A DNA stretch of 48,708 bases from positions 1 through 48,708 of the forward strand of contig PLYT01000040.1 in the NCBI GenBank assembly GCA_003153475.1, in the 5' to 3' direction. The position numbers were made by a program, and so were the translations under genes. Below are positions 1 to 9,078 of the stretch, in pieces (within the stretch, counting starts at the first letter, position 1; every line of letters begins with the position of its first letter). The notes under the pieces were generated by a model, which saw only the letters and a program-made list of their open reading frames with translations, was not told the DNA's origin and did not search any database. The stretch is from Betaproteobacteria bacterium. Its GTDB lineage: Bacteria > Pseudomonadota > Gammaproteobacteria > Burkholderiales > Casimicrobiaceae.

Positions 1-571
<571 letters not shown>

Positions 572-611
572 GGTGTCTGTGCTCACGGGTTCCTCAGGAG
601 GCATGGTCCTG

Positions 612-1463
612 TCAGAGCTGGATTTGGCGGTTCTTGGAAACGGTCATGCGGGAGGCCAGGCTGGCCAGCAGCACCATCATCAGGAGCACCAAGGCCCCGG
701 TCCAAGCCACGTCCTGCCATTCCTGGTAAGGGGAGATGGCGTAGGTGAAGATCTGCAGCGGCAGCGCGGCGATCGGTTCGGTGAGGTGATGGCTCCAAAA
801 GCGGTTGCCAAACGCCGTGAACAAGAGCGGCGCCGTCTCACCCGCCACACGGCCGAGCGCCAGCAGCACGCCGGTCACGATGCCCTTCAGCGCGGTGCGC
901 ACCACGATGTGCGTGATAATTTTCCAGCGCGGGAGCCCGAGCGCCAGCGCCGCTTCGCGGTAGGCGTTGGGCACGAGCACGAGCACCTCCTCCGTCGTGC
1001 GCAATACGAGCGGGATCATGATGAAGCCGAGCGCGAGCCCGCCCGCCAGCGTGGAGAACCCCTTCATCGGCACCACCACGAGGGCATAGGCGGCCATGCC
1101 CCAGACAATCGAGGGCACGCCATTGAGAATGTCCGCACCGAAGCGGATCCAAGAATTCCAGCGCTCGCTGCCATATTCCGACAGATAAACGCCACCCAAC
1201 AACCCCAGGGGCACGCCCACGACGAGCGCGAGTGCGAGGAGCGCAAACGTGCCGACGATGGCGTTGGCCATGCCGCCGCCGACTTCGCCGACTGGTTTCG
1301 GCAATTGCGTGAAGAAAGCGACGTTGAGCGCACCCACTCCCTCGCGCACAAGGTGGGTAAGCACCAGCACCACCGGCAGGATGACGCACAGCGCGCATGC
1401 CACCGTCACGGCGCTCATCGCGGCGCTCTTTAGTTTGCGGTATTGATCGTAGCGGCCCGGCAT
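612..1463 (-). CDS. pstA: Phosphate ABC transporter permease PstA
   Basis: Inner-membrane permease half of the PstSCAB phosphate importer, 283 aa, the usual length. An N-terminal hydrophobic segment (VTVACALCVILPVVLVLTHL) is followed by several more membrane segments. The binding-protein-dependent transport EAA-like loop is visible around residues 165-190 (YREAALALGLPRWKIITHIVVRTALKGIVTGVLLALGR split over the loop). The ATG at 1463 lies 10 nt after the pstC stop codon, so the genes are translationally close and surely cotranscribed. No frameshift or truncation seen. Confidence 0.96.
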   Translation of the reverse strand: MPGRYDQYRKLKSAAMSAVTVACALCVILPVVLVLTHLVREGVGALNVAFFTQLPKPVGEVGGGMANAIVGTFALLALALVVGVPLGLLGGVYLSEYGSERWNSWIRFGADILNGVPSIVWGMAAYALVVVPMKGFSTLAGGLALGFIMIPLVLRTTEEVLVLVPNAYREAALALGLPRWKIITHIVVRTALKGIVTGVLLALGRVAGETAPLLFTAFGNRFWSHHLTEPIAALPLQIFTYAISPYQEWQDVAWTGALVLLMMVLLASLASRMTVSKNRQIQL

Positions 1464-1473
1464 GGTGGGAAAG

Positions 1474-2514
1474 TCAGGCGCGCCGGGTGCCCGGTGTCTC
1501 GACGGATTTGATGAGGATCAATGCGAGGAGGTTGACGACGATGGTCAGGCCCATCAGCACGAGCCCGAGTTCAAAGAGGGCGTTGAGATACATGTCCGTC
1601 GTTGCCTCGGTGAACTCGTTCGCCACCACGCTTGCGAGCGAGTAGCCGGGTGCAAAAAGCGATTTGGCGATCTCCGGGCGGTTGCCGATCACCATGGTCA
1701 CCGCCATCGTCTCGCCCAGCGCGCGGCCCAGCCCCAGCATGATTCCGCCGATGACGCCGACCTTGGTGTACGGCAGAACGACGTTGCGAACCACTTCCCA
1801 AGTTGTGCACCCGATGCCATACGCCGATTCCTTGAGCACCGGGGGAACGATCTCGAACACATCGCGCATCACCGAGGCGATGAACGGGATGACCATGATC
1901 GCAAGGACGAAGCCCGCGGTAAGCACGCCGATGCCTTGCGGCGGCCCTTTGAACAACGCGCCGAGCAGCGGCAAGGCGCCGAGGCTGGCAATCAACCACG
2001 GCTGCAGGTAATCGGCGAACAGCGGGGCGAGGACGAACAGGCCCCACATGCCGTAGATGATGCTTGGAATCGCGGCGAGCAATTCGATCGCCGTTCCGAG
2101 CGGACGCTTGAGCCAAAGGGGTGACATCTCGGTCAGGAAAAGCGCGATGCCGAAGCTCACCGGCACGCCGACCAGCAACGCGATCGCCGACGTGACCAGC
2201 GTGCCGACGATGGGCACAAGCGCGCCGAACTTCTCGGTGACGGGGTTCCACTCCGCGCTAACCAGAAATCCGAAACCGAATTTCTGCATCGCCGGCAGGC
2301 TGCCGTAGACCAGAGAAACAATGATCCCCAGCAAAATGGCGAGCACCAGGAACGCAAAAGAACGGGTCAGCCAGCGAAACAACGCGTCGTGTAACTTCGT
2401 GCTCCGCTGTTTGGACTTTGGCATCCGGAAGGTGGCCGCAAACGCTGCGCGAGGCGACTTTTTGATTATAACCGGTGTGCCATCCGCGGTTGCCTGCATG
2501 ACCGGTACGCGCAC
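1474..2514 (-). CDS. pstC: Phosphate ABC transporter permease PstC
   Basis: Second permease of the phosphate importer, pairing with PstA. It has a hydrophobic segment at about residues 50-72, a periplasmic loop with the typical PstC stretch ([15 protein letters not shown]), then further membrane segments and the EAA loop ([24 protein letters not shown]). The start is uncertain. A GTG at 2514 has an AGAGGA-like ribosome site 4-5 nt upstream and gives 346 aa; an internal ATG at 2424 gives 316 aa, closer to the usual family N-terminus but with no visible ribosome site. I chose the GTG because the ribosome site sits just below the structured pstS-pstC spacer. The family assignment does not depend on the start. 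Confidence 0.94.
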   Translation of the reverse strand: MRVPVMQATADGTPVIIKKSPRAAFAATFRMPKSKQRSTKLHDALFRWLTRSFAFLVLAILLGIIVSLVYGSLPAMQKFGFGFLVSAEWNPVTEKFGALVPIVGTLVTSAIALLVGVPVSFGIALFLTEMSPLWLKRPLGTAIELLAAIPSIIYGMWGLFVLAPLFADYLQPWLIASLGALPLLGALFKGPPQGIGVLTAGFVLAIMVIPFIASVMRDVFEIVPPVLKESAYGIGCTTWEVVRNVVLPYTKVGVIGGIMLGLGRALGETMAVTMVIGNRPEIAKSLFAPGYSLASVVANEFTEATTDMYLNALFELGLVLMGLTIVVNLLALILIKSVETPGTRRA

Positions 2515-2535
2515 GTCATCCTCTCATGCAATCGC

Positions 2536-2590
2536 TCGGAGCCAAGCCATGCGCGAACCGCGCATGCGGCCGCGAACGGCGTGGCTCCGA
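2536..2590 (-). other. Three-way-junction RNA structure in the pstS-pstC spacer
   Basis: The 140-nt spacer between pstS and pstC holds a compact fold. A 9-bp outer stem (2536-2544 with 2582-2590) encloses a perfect 7-bp hairpin with a 3-nt loop (2549-2555 with 2559-2565) and a smaller GCCG/CGGC hairpin just before the closing strand. In the minus-strand transcript there is no U-run after it, so it does not look like an intrinsic terminator. Such spacer structures are known to protect upstream mRNA for abundant binding proteins, which would raise PstS over PstCAB. That role is inferred. Confidence 0.6.
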
Positions 2591-2654
2591 ACGAAAAAGC
2601 TAATGTGGGCGCGTTTGCCGAACGGCGACAACGCGGGCAAGGCAGGTCGCGCTA

Positions 2655-3707
2655 TCAGTACACCGGCTTCCCGGAAGCGTCCTTGATCTGCGACTTCCAG
2701 GTGTTGCGGATCTGGTTGGTAACCGCACTCGGAAGCGGCACATAGTCGAGCGCATCGGCGAGCTTGTCGCCTTCCGCCGAATACGCCCAATCGAAGAATT
2801 TGAGCACTTCCTTCGCCGTGTCCGGCTTGGCCTGCGTCTTGTACATGAGGATGAACGTTGCGCCGGAGATCGGCCACGAGGTCTTGCCGGGTTGATCGGT
2901 CAACAGCAGATAATAGCCAGGCGCCTTGCTCCAGTCGGCGCCAGCGGCTGCCGCCTTGAACGTTTCGGCCGACGGGTTGACGAAGTTGCCGTCGCGGTTC
3001 TGCACTTGCGCGTGGGTCATCTTGTTCTGCAGCGCGTACGCGTATTCGACGTAGCCGATCGAGCCCTTGACGCGTTGCACGTACGAGGCGACACCCTCGT
3101 TGCCCTTGCCCCCGACGCCTGCGGGCCAGGCGACCGACGTGCCCTCACCGACCTTGTCCTTCCATTCCGGGCTCACCTTCGACAGATAGTTTACCCAGAT
3201 AAATGTCGTGCCCGATCCGTCCGAACGGTGCACCACCGTGATCTCGGAATCCGGCAGCTTGACGCCCGGGTTGAGCTTGACGATCGCGGGGTCGTTCCAC
3301 TTCGTGATCTTACCCAGGTAGATGTTCGCCAGCAGCGGACCGGTCATCTTGAGCTCGCCCGGCTTGATCCCTTCCAGATTGACGACGGGGATGTCACCGC
3401 CGATCACCGTCGGAAACTGCAACAGACCATCCTTATTCAGTTCCTCGGGTTTCATCGGCATGTCCGACGCACCGAAATCAACGGTCTTGTTCTGAATCTG
3501 CTTGATCCCGCCGCCGGAGCCAATCGACTGATAGTTCAATCCCACACCGCTTTTGGCCTTGTAGGCCTCAGCCCACTTGGCGTAAATCGGGTATGGGAAG
3601 GTCGCGCCGGCGCCCGTAATGTCGTCCGCCCAGGCGGACGCGGCCGCCAGCAACCCTGCGCCCAGCACTGCCGCCAGCAAAAAGGATGTTGTAGTAGTGT
3701 TTCGCAC
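2655..3707 (-). CDS. pstS: Periplasmic phosphate-binding protein PstS
   Basis: High-affinity periplasmic phosphate receptor feeding PstCA. From a GTG at 3707 it is 350 aa, preceded by a GAGGA ribosome site 6 nt upstream; a longer ATG start at 3731 has no such site. The N-terminus is a Sec signal peptide (SFLLAAVLGAGLLAAASAWA, cleavage before DDITGAGATFPYP). Phosphate-contacting motifs of the family are visible: GAGATFPYPIY, SIGSGGGIKQI, DFGASDMPM and HRSDGSGTTFIWVNYLS. It heads the pst operon. A Pho-box-like direct repeat and a -10-like hexamer lie 30-65 nt upstream, giving a leader of about 25 nt. Confidence 0.97.
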   Translation of the reverse strand: MRNTTTTSFLLAAVLGAGLLAAASAWADDITGAGATFPYPIYAKWAEAYKAKSGVGLNYQSIGSGGGIKQIQNKTVDFGASDMPMKPEELNKDGLLQFPTVIGGDIPVVNLEGIKPGELKMTGPLLANIYLGKITKWNDPAIVKLNPGVKLPDSEITVVHRSDGSGTTFIWVNYLSKVSPEWKDKVGEGTSVAWPAGVGGKGNEGVASYVQRVKGSIGYVEYAYALQNKMTHAQVQNRDGNFVNPSAETFKAAAAGADWSKAPGYYLLLTDQPGKTSWPISGATFILMYKTQAKPDTAKEVLKFFDWAYSAEGDKLADALDYVPLPSAVTNQIRNTWKSQIKDASGKPVY

Positions 3708-3754
3708 GTTATGTCCTCGTCTTATTGTCATAGCCTCGATTGTGGGTGGCTAGT

Positions 3755-3772
3755 ATTACAGCGCGATTACAC
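3755..3772 (-). promoter_or_regulatory. Pho-box-like site upstream of pstS
   Basis: On the minus strand the 18-mer GTGTAATCGCGCTGTAAT is two 7-mers (GTGTAAT, CTGTAAT) separated by 4 nt, the 11-bp period of a PhoB box. It differs from the enterobacterial consensus mainly by A for C at position 5 of each half. Ten nt downstream is CACAAT (3744-3739), a 4/6 match to a -10 hexamer, the spacing expected for a PhoB-activated promoter that uses the Pho box in place of a -35. Confidence 0.65.
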
Positions 3773-3807
3773 CGCGGGTCGCCGCCACCGGTGCGCCCGG
3801 CCGGCGA

Positions 3808-4818
3808 TCAGGCCGCTTCGGCGATTCCGACAGGTCGAAGGCTGTTGACGAATTGTCTGGTCGCTACCGCCCACGAGAACTGCTGCGCATAGCGATGAAC
3901 CGAGGCGCGGTCGAGCTTGAGCGCGGCAAGCGCAGCGGCGCGCAGATCTTCCGACAAGACGCCCACTTCCGGGTCTCGCACGACGTCGATCGGGCCGGTG
4001 ACCGGAAATGCAGCGACCGGAGTCCCGCATGCCATCGCCTCGACCAAAACCAGGCCGAACGTGTCGGTACGGCTCGGAAAGACAAACACGTCCGCCTGCT
4101 GATAGTAGTACGCGAGTTCCGCACCGTGCTTCATCCCGAAAAACACCGCCTCGGGGAACCTGGCCTCGAGCGAGGTCCGCGCCGGGCCGTCACCGACAAC
4201 CCACTTCGTGCCCGGCAGATCCAGCTTGAGGAAATCTTCGATGGTTTTTTCGACGGCGACTCGACCCGCGTAGAGAAATATCGGCCGGCCCGGCAGACGC
4301 TCCCGCTTTGCCGGAGCGAACGTATTGGTATCGACGCCGCGCGACCACCCGGCGAGGTTTGTGAAACCGCGTGCTTCGAGTTGTCTTTGCATGGCCGCCG
4401 TCGGCACCAGAACCGCCGCCGCCGGATCGTGGAACCAACGCATCAAGCGGTAGGTTATGGCGACGGGCAATCGACACCGCGCATAAATGAACTCCGGGAA
4501 CTGCGTGTGATACGCGGTCGTGAACGGCCGGTCTTCCGCCATGCAGTATTTGCGCGCGGCGATGCCCAGCGGCGCTTCGGTCTCGATGTGCACGGCGTGC
4601 GGCTCGAATTCCTCGATCGCACGTGCGACGCGTGGGCCGGGCGCGATCGCGAGACGGATCTCCGGATAGGTCGGACACGGAATCGTCCGGAAGCCTTCGG
4701 GCGTGATCAATTTGACCAGGTGTCCGAGCTTCTCCAGTTCTCGCACCGTATTGCGCAGCGTGGTTACGACGCCGTTAACCTGCGGCGACCAGGCGTCGCT
4801 CGCGATCAGGATGCGCAT
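3808..4818 (-). CDS. GT4-family glycosyltransferase, probable diacylglycerol glycosyltransferase of phosphate-starvation lipid remodelling (Agt-like)
   Basis: Retaining GT-B fold glycosyltransferase, 336 aa from the ATG at 4818 (MRILIASDAWSPQVNGVV); longer upstream starts lie inside the neighbouring gene. The GT4 features are the N-terminal DAWSPQVNGVVTTL acceptor-side loop, YAGRVAVEKTIEDFL, GDGPARTSLE, and the donor-site block PSRTDTFGLVLVEAMACGTPVAAFPV. It overlaps the upstream PlcP-type phosphoesterase gene by 44 nt, so the two are cotranscribed and translationally coupled. PlcP plus an adjacent GT4 enzyme is the known pair that converts phospholipids into glycolipids under Pi limitation in several proteobacteria; the acceptor would be diacylglycerol. 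The exact sugar donor cannot be read from the sequence. Alternative: a mannosyltransferase of another glycolipid pathway. Confidence 0.85.
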   Translation of the reverse strand: MRILIASDAWSPQVNGVVTTLRNTVRELEKLGHLVKLITPEGFRTIPCPTYPEIRLAIAPGPRVARAIEEFEPHAVHIETEAPLGIAARKYCMAEDRPFTTAYHTQFPEFIYARCRLPVAITYRLMRWFHDPAAAVLVPTAAMQRQLEARGFTNLAGWSRGVDTNTFAPAKRERLPGRPIFLYAGRVAVEKTIEDFLKLDLPGTKWVVGDGPARTSLEARFPEAVFFGMKHGAELAYYYQQADVFVFPSRTDTFGLVLVEAMACGTPVAAFPVTGPIDVVRDPEVGVLSEDLRAAALAALKLDRASVHRYAQQFSWAVATRQFVNSLRPVGIAEAA

Positions 4819-5611
4819 CAGTTTCCTCGTCGGGTTCGTCCAGCACGGCCGCGGTGAGGAAGTCGTGCCAATGCACGATCTTGAGCTCCCCCGCGGTGGT
4901 CTCCACAAGCGCGGTCAGGCTCTCCACCCAGTCGCCGTCGTTGCAATACAGAATGCCGTCGATCTCGCGGATCTCCGCCTTGTGAATGTGGCCGCAGACG
5001 ACCCCGTCGAAGCCGCGAGAGCGCGCTTCGGCGGCAAGCGCTTCTTCGAACGCGCTGATATAGCTGACGGCGTTCTTGACCTTGTGTTTGAGAAACTGGG
5101 CCAGCGACCAGTACGGCAGGCCGAGCCGCGCGCGCAGCGCATTGAAATGGTGATTCAGTCGCAGGGTCAGGGTATAGAGCCAATCGCCGAGGTAGGCAAG
5201 CCACTTGGCATGCTGCACGACGCCGTCGAACAGATCGCCATGGATCACCAGCAGTCTCAGCCCGAGCGCGGTCCGATGTACCTGTTCGCGGCGGATGGTG
5301 ATGCCGCCGAAGGCGAGGTCGAGAAAATGACCGGCGGCTTCATCGTGGTTGCCGGGAATATAGATGACTTCGGTGCCCTTGCGCGCCTTGCGGAGGATTT
5401 TCTGCACGACATCGTTATGCGATTGATGCCAGTACCAGCGACGTCGCAATTGCCATCCGTCGATGATGTCGCCGACAAGATAGAGATAATCCGATTCGGT
5501 TCGTCGCAGAAACTCGAGCAGACGCGCAGCCTGACAACCGGTCGTCCCGAGATGGGTGTCCGAGATCCAGATTGCCCGGAATCGCTGCATGGCGGCAGGC
5601 ATCGGGTTCAT
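4775..5611 (-). CDS. plcP: PlcP-type phospholipase C / metallophosphoesterase (UDP-2,3-diacylglucosamine diphosphatase-like)
   Basis: Calcineurin-like metallophosphoesterase, 278 aa. All metal-ligand motifs are present: ISDTHLG (residues 16-22), GDIIDGW (about 47-53), GNHDE (about 86-90), VIHGD (about 121-125) and GHIH (about 207-210). The WYWHQSHNDVVQKILRKARKG block is typical of the PlcP/LpxH-like branch. PlcP enzymes cleave phosphatidylcholine or phosphatidylglycerol-type lipids to diacylglycerol and a phospho-headgroup during Pi starvation. The downstream overlapping glycosyltransferase, the adjacent pst operon and the upstream Pho-box-like repeat support that role over lipid A synthesis. 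ATGs at 5611, 5602 and 5590 are all possible starts. Confidence 0.87.
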   Translation of the reverse strand: MNPMPAAMQRFRAIWISDTHLGTTGCQAARLLEFLRRTESDYLYLVGDIIDGWQLRRRWYWHQSHNDVVQKILRKARKGTEVIYIPGNHDEAAGHFLDLAFGGITIRREQVHRTALGLRLLVIHGDLFDGVVQHAKWLAYLGDWLYTLTLRLNHHFNALRARLGLPYWSLAQFLKHKVKNAVSYISAFEEALAAEARSRGFDGVVCGHIHKAEIREIDGILYCNDGDWVESLTALVETTAGELKIVHWHDFLTAAVLDEPDEETDAHPDRERRLVAAG

Positions 5612-5926
5612 GCCGTCTTACGCAGGCCGCGATCGGGCGCCGTGGCGAGACAAAACCCAAAGGCGACGGTTCCGCGCATTGGAAAGTTCAGGCAGAACGT
5701 CAAGCATCACGCGCAAGTGCTTATGTTGGCGCATGACATGAACCTTATTCCGCAAATGCGACACCGACATGAATTGAATGTTGCAATTGTGTGACGGCGT
5801 TCTGACGTGCTGCGAAAAATTCTTGCATGCGTCGAGCATCGATGTTTATCTTGCGGTCTAATGCGACATCAAGCCGGGAAGTAACGCGCCGGTTTGCGAC
5901 TTCGCCTTCAATGGATGCACGCTTCA
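5612..5926. other. Divergent intergenic region between plcP and the DUF3562 gene
   Basis: A 315-nt spacer between divergent genes with no convincing ORF. It is clearly more AT-rich than its surroundings from about 5730 to 5860. It holds the Pho-box-like repeat at 5791-5808 (minus strand), leaving a 5' leader of roughly 150 nt for plcP. No further conserved structure was seen. Confidence 0.6.
5791..5808 (-). promoter_or_regulatory. Pho-box-like site upstream of plcP
   Basis: Minus-strand 18-mer ACGTCAGAACGCCGTCAC contains GTCA cores at exactly an 11-bp period, with the second half CCGTCAC matching 6/7 of a PhoB half-site and the first half matching less well (4/7). A TTCAAT hexamer follows about 13 nt downstream. 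It is weaker than the ppk site but has the same layout. Confidence 0.5.
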
Positions 5927-6148
5927 ATGGAGCTTACTGTGGAGCGCTATCGCAATGACTCGGACGAGCCGGCGAAACATCGCAAGGCAATCGAAGCCCT
6001 GGCCACCGAGCTGAGCTGCCCGGTGTCCGAAGTCGAGGACGCCTACGAATCAGAATTTGCGCGCCTGAAAGAGACCGCGCGAGTTACAGATTACCTTGCG
6101 CTGTTCGCGAGCCGGCGGGCGCGCGAGGTTCTCGTCAGGCGGCTCTGA
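5927..6148 (+). CDS. DUF3562 family small protein
   Basis: A 73-aa soluble protein starting MELTVERYRND; an in-frame ATG at 5915 is also possible. It is charged, mostly helical in appearance, and carries the DUF3562 pattern: an IEALATELSCPVSEVEDAYESEFARL block followed by ARVTDYLALFASRRAREVL. The family is small, mostly beta-proteobacterial, and of unknown function. It is convergent with dgkA and sits inside the phosphate island; whether it belongs to it functionally is unknown. No strong ribosome site was seen. Confidence 0.75.
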   Translation: MELTVERYRNDSDEPAKHRKAIEALATELSCPVSEVEDAYESEFARLKETARVTDYLALFASRRAREVLVRRL

Positions 6149-6201
6149 ATCCGCAACCAGGCGCCGCCAATCACGGGCTGCGTAGTTGCGCCGGCGGCGA
6201 T

Positions 6202-6630
6202 CTAGGGCAGTGGCCCGACCAGGCTCTGGCCATAGTGAACCAGCGGCGGTACGGCAATCAGTCCCCAGGTGATTGCAAGCATGACCAGGGCGACCAGCAC
6301 CGCAGCGCTACCGAGGTCCTTGGCGCGCTTCGAGAGTCGATGCGTGTCGAACCCGATGCGGTCTATTGCCGCTTCGACGCTCGAGTTCAGGAGTTCGACT
6401 ACCAGGAGGAACAGCACCGAGCCGAACAGTAATGCGCGCTCGGCCGCCGACACATTGACCAGACAGGCCACCGGCAGCAACAGGGCTGCGAGCGCGACCT
6501 CCTGGCGGAACGCACTTTCGTGATGGAATGCCAAGCGCAACCCCGACAGCGAATAGAACAGCGCGTTTAGCAGCCGCTGCAAACCGCGCTGCCCTTTGTG
6601 CGGGCTCTCAAGCAGCTCGGGCGCGGCCAT
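6202..6630 (-). CDS. dgkA: Diacylglycerol kinase
   Basis: Small integral-membrane lipid kinase, 142 aa from the ATG at 6630, that phosphorylates diacylglycerol to phosphatidic acid at the inner membrane. Three hydrophobic segments are visible (about residues 45-63, 64-84 and 108-130). The catalytic signature ELLNSSVEAAIDRIG lies at about residues 79-93, followed by the conserved KRAKDLGSAAV block. In this position it would recycle diacylglycerol released by PlcP into phospholipid once phosphate returns. It lies head-to-head with ppk across a 286-nt spacer. Confidence 0.93.
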   Translation of the reverse strand: MAAPELLESPHKGQRGLQRLLNALFYSLSGLRLAFHHESAFRQEVALAALLLPVACLVNVSAAERALLFGSVLFLLVVELLNSSVEAAIDRIGFDTHRLSKRAKDLGSAAVLVALVMLAITWGLIAVPPLVHYGQSLVGPLP

Positions 6631-6773
6631 CAAGCAAGTCGGGGTGGCGGGACACTCGGCTGATCACAAAAGAAGACAGGTCATTGGTCGGTGACGCCAG
6701 AGCTTATTCACCGGTCATTGCAATTCGATGGCGTTACGGTGACAAATGCATTAAATCGATCCGACGCGGCCGG

Positions 6774-6791
6774 TTGTCATTGATCTGTCAC
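6774..6791 (+). promoter_or_regulatory. Pho box upstream of ppk
   Basis: TTGTCATTGATCTGTCAC is an almost perfect PhoB box: 7-mers TTGTCAT and CTGTCAC separated by TGAT, 11-bp period. A TATTTG/CTATTT hexamer follows 10-11 nt downstream (6802-6808), as in PhoB-activated promoters. The predicted start of transcription is near 6815, about 100 nt before the ppk ATG. It is the best-conserved of the four sites in this window. Confidence 0.85.
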
Positions 6792-6916
6792 AAATGTTCG
6801 GCTATTTGCGCCCGAGCGTATCAGTGTAATCTGCGCGTTTGCTCATCGATGCCGCCTTCGGTCCTGGCCGGCCAGCGCGGCATGCAGGGGCCGCCATCCT
6901 GTTCCTCGAGGAATCC

Positions 6917-9058
6917 ATGAACGACCGCACCGCCGAGTCCGCGCTTCTCCACACGATCGACAGGAAGGCATTTCTCGAGCATGCGTGGCTCGACCGCGAT
7001 ATCGGGTGGCTTGCCTTCAACGACCGCGTTTTGCACGAGGCGTTCGACGAGCGTACGCCGCTGCTGGAGAGACTCAAGTTCCTTGCCATCGTGACGTCGA
7101 ATCTGGACGAGTTTTTCATGAAGCGGGTGGGAATGTTTCGCGGCAAGGCGTTGATGGAAGATCGCGAAGACCCGCTCGCTCGCGAGGGGGACGCGCGCGC
7201 GCGGTTGCTGGCGATACGAGCGATCGTGCTGAAGATGCTGGATGATCAGGCGATCTGCTACAAGGCGCTGCTGCCGCAACTCGCTTCGCACGGAATCGAG
7301 ATCTCAACCTGGGAGCAACTGAGCCCGACGCAGGCGGAAGAGGCAAGCGCCTATTTCGACAGCCACGTATCGCCGGCGCTCACGCCGTTGAGCTTCGATC
7401 CGACGCATCCCTTTCCGTTCATGTCGAACTTGTCGACAAACTGGGCGTTTGTAATTGCCAGCGAGGAATCGATCGAGCCGCGGATGGTGCGAGTCAAGAT
7501 TCCCTCCGAGCTTCCGGCATGGTTCGAGCTCAAAGCCGACGTGCCAGCCGATCAGCGTCGCTTTCTCGCGCTCGAGGAATTGATCTACCACAGCGCGCAC
7601 AAGTTGCTGCCGGGAATGACGATCATCTCCGGGAGTCTGTTTCGGATCCTGCGCAACGCGGAAGTGGAGCTCGAGGACGACGAAGGGGAGAGCTTGCGCG
7701 ACGTTGTCACCGACGCTGTCCGGCAAAGGCGCTTTCAGCCGGTCGTACGAGTCGACTTCGGACCCGGCGCCGACCCGGCGGTGCGACGCGCCTTGATGGA
7801 ACGATTCGAACTGACCGACGTCGACGTGTTCGAGCTGCCGGGGATGCTCGACTATCCCGACCTGTTCCAGATCGCCGCGCTCGACATTCCGGCCCTGCGC
7901 GATCCTGCCTGGACTCCGCAGCCTGTTTCCCGGCTCGACGGGCCGGAGTCCGATATTTTTACCGCAATCGATGCCGGCGACATCCTCATCCACCACCCGT
8001 ACGAGAGCTTCGATTCGAGCGTCGAGCGCTTCATTCATCAGGCGGCCGACGACCCCCGAACGCTGGCGATCAAGATGACCGTCTATCGCGTCGGCGACGA
8101 CACGCCGTTTGTTCGTTCGCTGGTCCGTACCGCCGAAGCAGGCAGGCAGGTTGCCTGCGTCATCGAGCTGACGGCACGATTCGATGAAGCCCGCAACCTG
8201 CACTGGGCGCAACAGCTCGAAAAGGTCGGCGCGCACGTGACCTACGGCGTGCTCGGTCTCAAGACCCACACCAAGATTGCGCTGGTCGTGCTCCAGCACG
8301 GGATGGGGCTGCGCTGCTACGCGCATATCGGAACCGGCAACTATCACGTCAAGACGGCGCGCTCCTACACCGACGTCGGGCTGCTTACGGCCGACCCTGC
8401 AATCACCGGCGACATCGTCAACCTGTTTCATTACCTTACAGGCCACTCGAAGGGGCCTCAATTCCAGAAGTTGCTGGTCGCGCCGATGAACATGCGCCAA
8501 CGGTTTCTGGAGATGATCGAGCGCGAAGCGGCCCACTGCGCAGCGGGCCGAAGCGGCCACATCATCGCCAAGCTCAACCAGGTCGACGATCTGGAGATCA
8601 CCTCGGCGCTGGTGGCGGCCTCGCGAGCCGGCGTCAGGATCGACCTGATCGTCCGCGGGTTCTGCTGTCTTCGCGCAGGCGTCCCGGGCTGGACCGAGAA
8701 CGTCCGCGTGCGCTCGATCATCGGGCGGTTTCTCGAGCACTCGCGCATCTTCTATTTCGCCAATGGCGAGGAGGATCCGCTTGCGGGCGAGTTCTACCTG
8801 GGCTCCGCGGACTGGATGATGCGCAACCTTTCACAAAGGGTCGAAGCAGCGACGCCGATCAATGACCGTCCGCTGCGCGAACGCCTCTGGGAAATACTGC
8901 AGGCATGTCTGCAGGACAGCCGGCAGGCATGGGTAATGGGTGCCGACGGAACCTACCGTCAGCAGCAGGTGCCGGCGGGCGACGACAAAGGGCCGGCTGC
9001 CCTGGGCGCGCAGACCTGGTTGATGGAGCTCACGCGCCGTCGCGCAGCCGATAACTAG
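6917..9058 (+). CDS. ppk: Polyphosphate kinase (PPK1)
   Basis: Reversible synthesis of polyphosphate from ATP. 713 aa from the ATG at 6917, chosen for its GAGGA ribosome site; the frame is open further upstream but without one. Domain order is the PPK N domain (DIGWLAFNDRVLHEA, TSNLDEFFMKRVGMFRG), head domain, then two catalytic domains. The autophosphorylated-His region is GVLGLKTHTKIAL, followed by the conserved HIGTGNYHVKTARSYTDVGLLTAD. The C-terminal domain has GSADWMMRNLSQRVE. A strong Pho box lies 126 nt upstream, so transcription should rise under Pi limitation. Confidence 0.97.
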   Translation: MNDRTAESALLHTIDRKAFLEHAWLDRDIGWLAFNDRVLHEAFDERTPLLERLKFLAIVTSNLDEFFMKRVGMFRGKALMEDREDPLAREGDARARLLAIRAIVLKMLDDQAICYKALLPQLASHGIEISTWEQLSPTQAEEASAYFDSHVSPALTPLSFDPTHPFPFMSNLSTNWAFVIASEESIEPRMVRVKIPSELPAWFELKADVPADQRRFLALEELIYHSAHKLLPGMTIISGSLFRILRNAEVELEDDEGESLRDVVTDAVRQRRFQPVVRVDFGPGADPAVRRALMERFELTDVDVFELPGMLDYPDLFQIAALDIPALRDPAWTPQPVSRLDGPESDIFTAIDAGDILIHHPYESFDSSVERFIHQAADDPRTLAIKMTVYRVGDDTPFVRSLVRTAEAGRQVACVIELTARFDEARNLHWAQQLEKVGAHVTYGVLGLKTHTKIALVVLQHGMGLRCYAHIGTGNYHVKTARSYTDVGLLTADPAITGDIVNLFHYLTGHSKGPQFQKLLVAPMNMRQRFLEMIEREAAHCAAGRSGHIIAKLNQVDDLEITSALVAASRAGVRIDLIVRGFCCLRAGVPGWTENVRVRSIIGRFLEHSRIFYFANGEEDPLAGEFYLGSADWMMRNLSQRVEAATPINDRPLRERLWEILQACLQDSRQAWVMGADGTYRQQQVPAGDDKGPAALGAQTWLMELTRRRAADN

Positions 9059-9078
9059 AAGCTCGATCGACCGGCTGG

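Noticed and set aside
4775-5611. LpxH (lipid A pathway) as the name for the metallophosphoesterase
   Set aside because: The WYWHQSHNDVV block, the overlapping GT4 gene and the pst neighbourhood fit PlcP better; a lipid A role cannot be fully excluded.
6671-6745. Further Pho-box-like pairs upstream of dgkA
   Set aside because: GGTCATTGGTCGGTGAC-type and TTGTCACCGTAACGCCAT-type matches have only 4-5 of 7 in at least one half-site; too weak to list.
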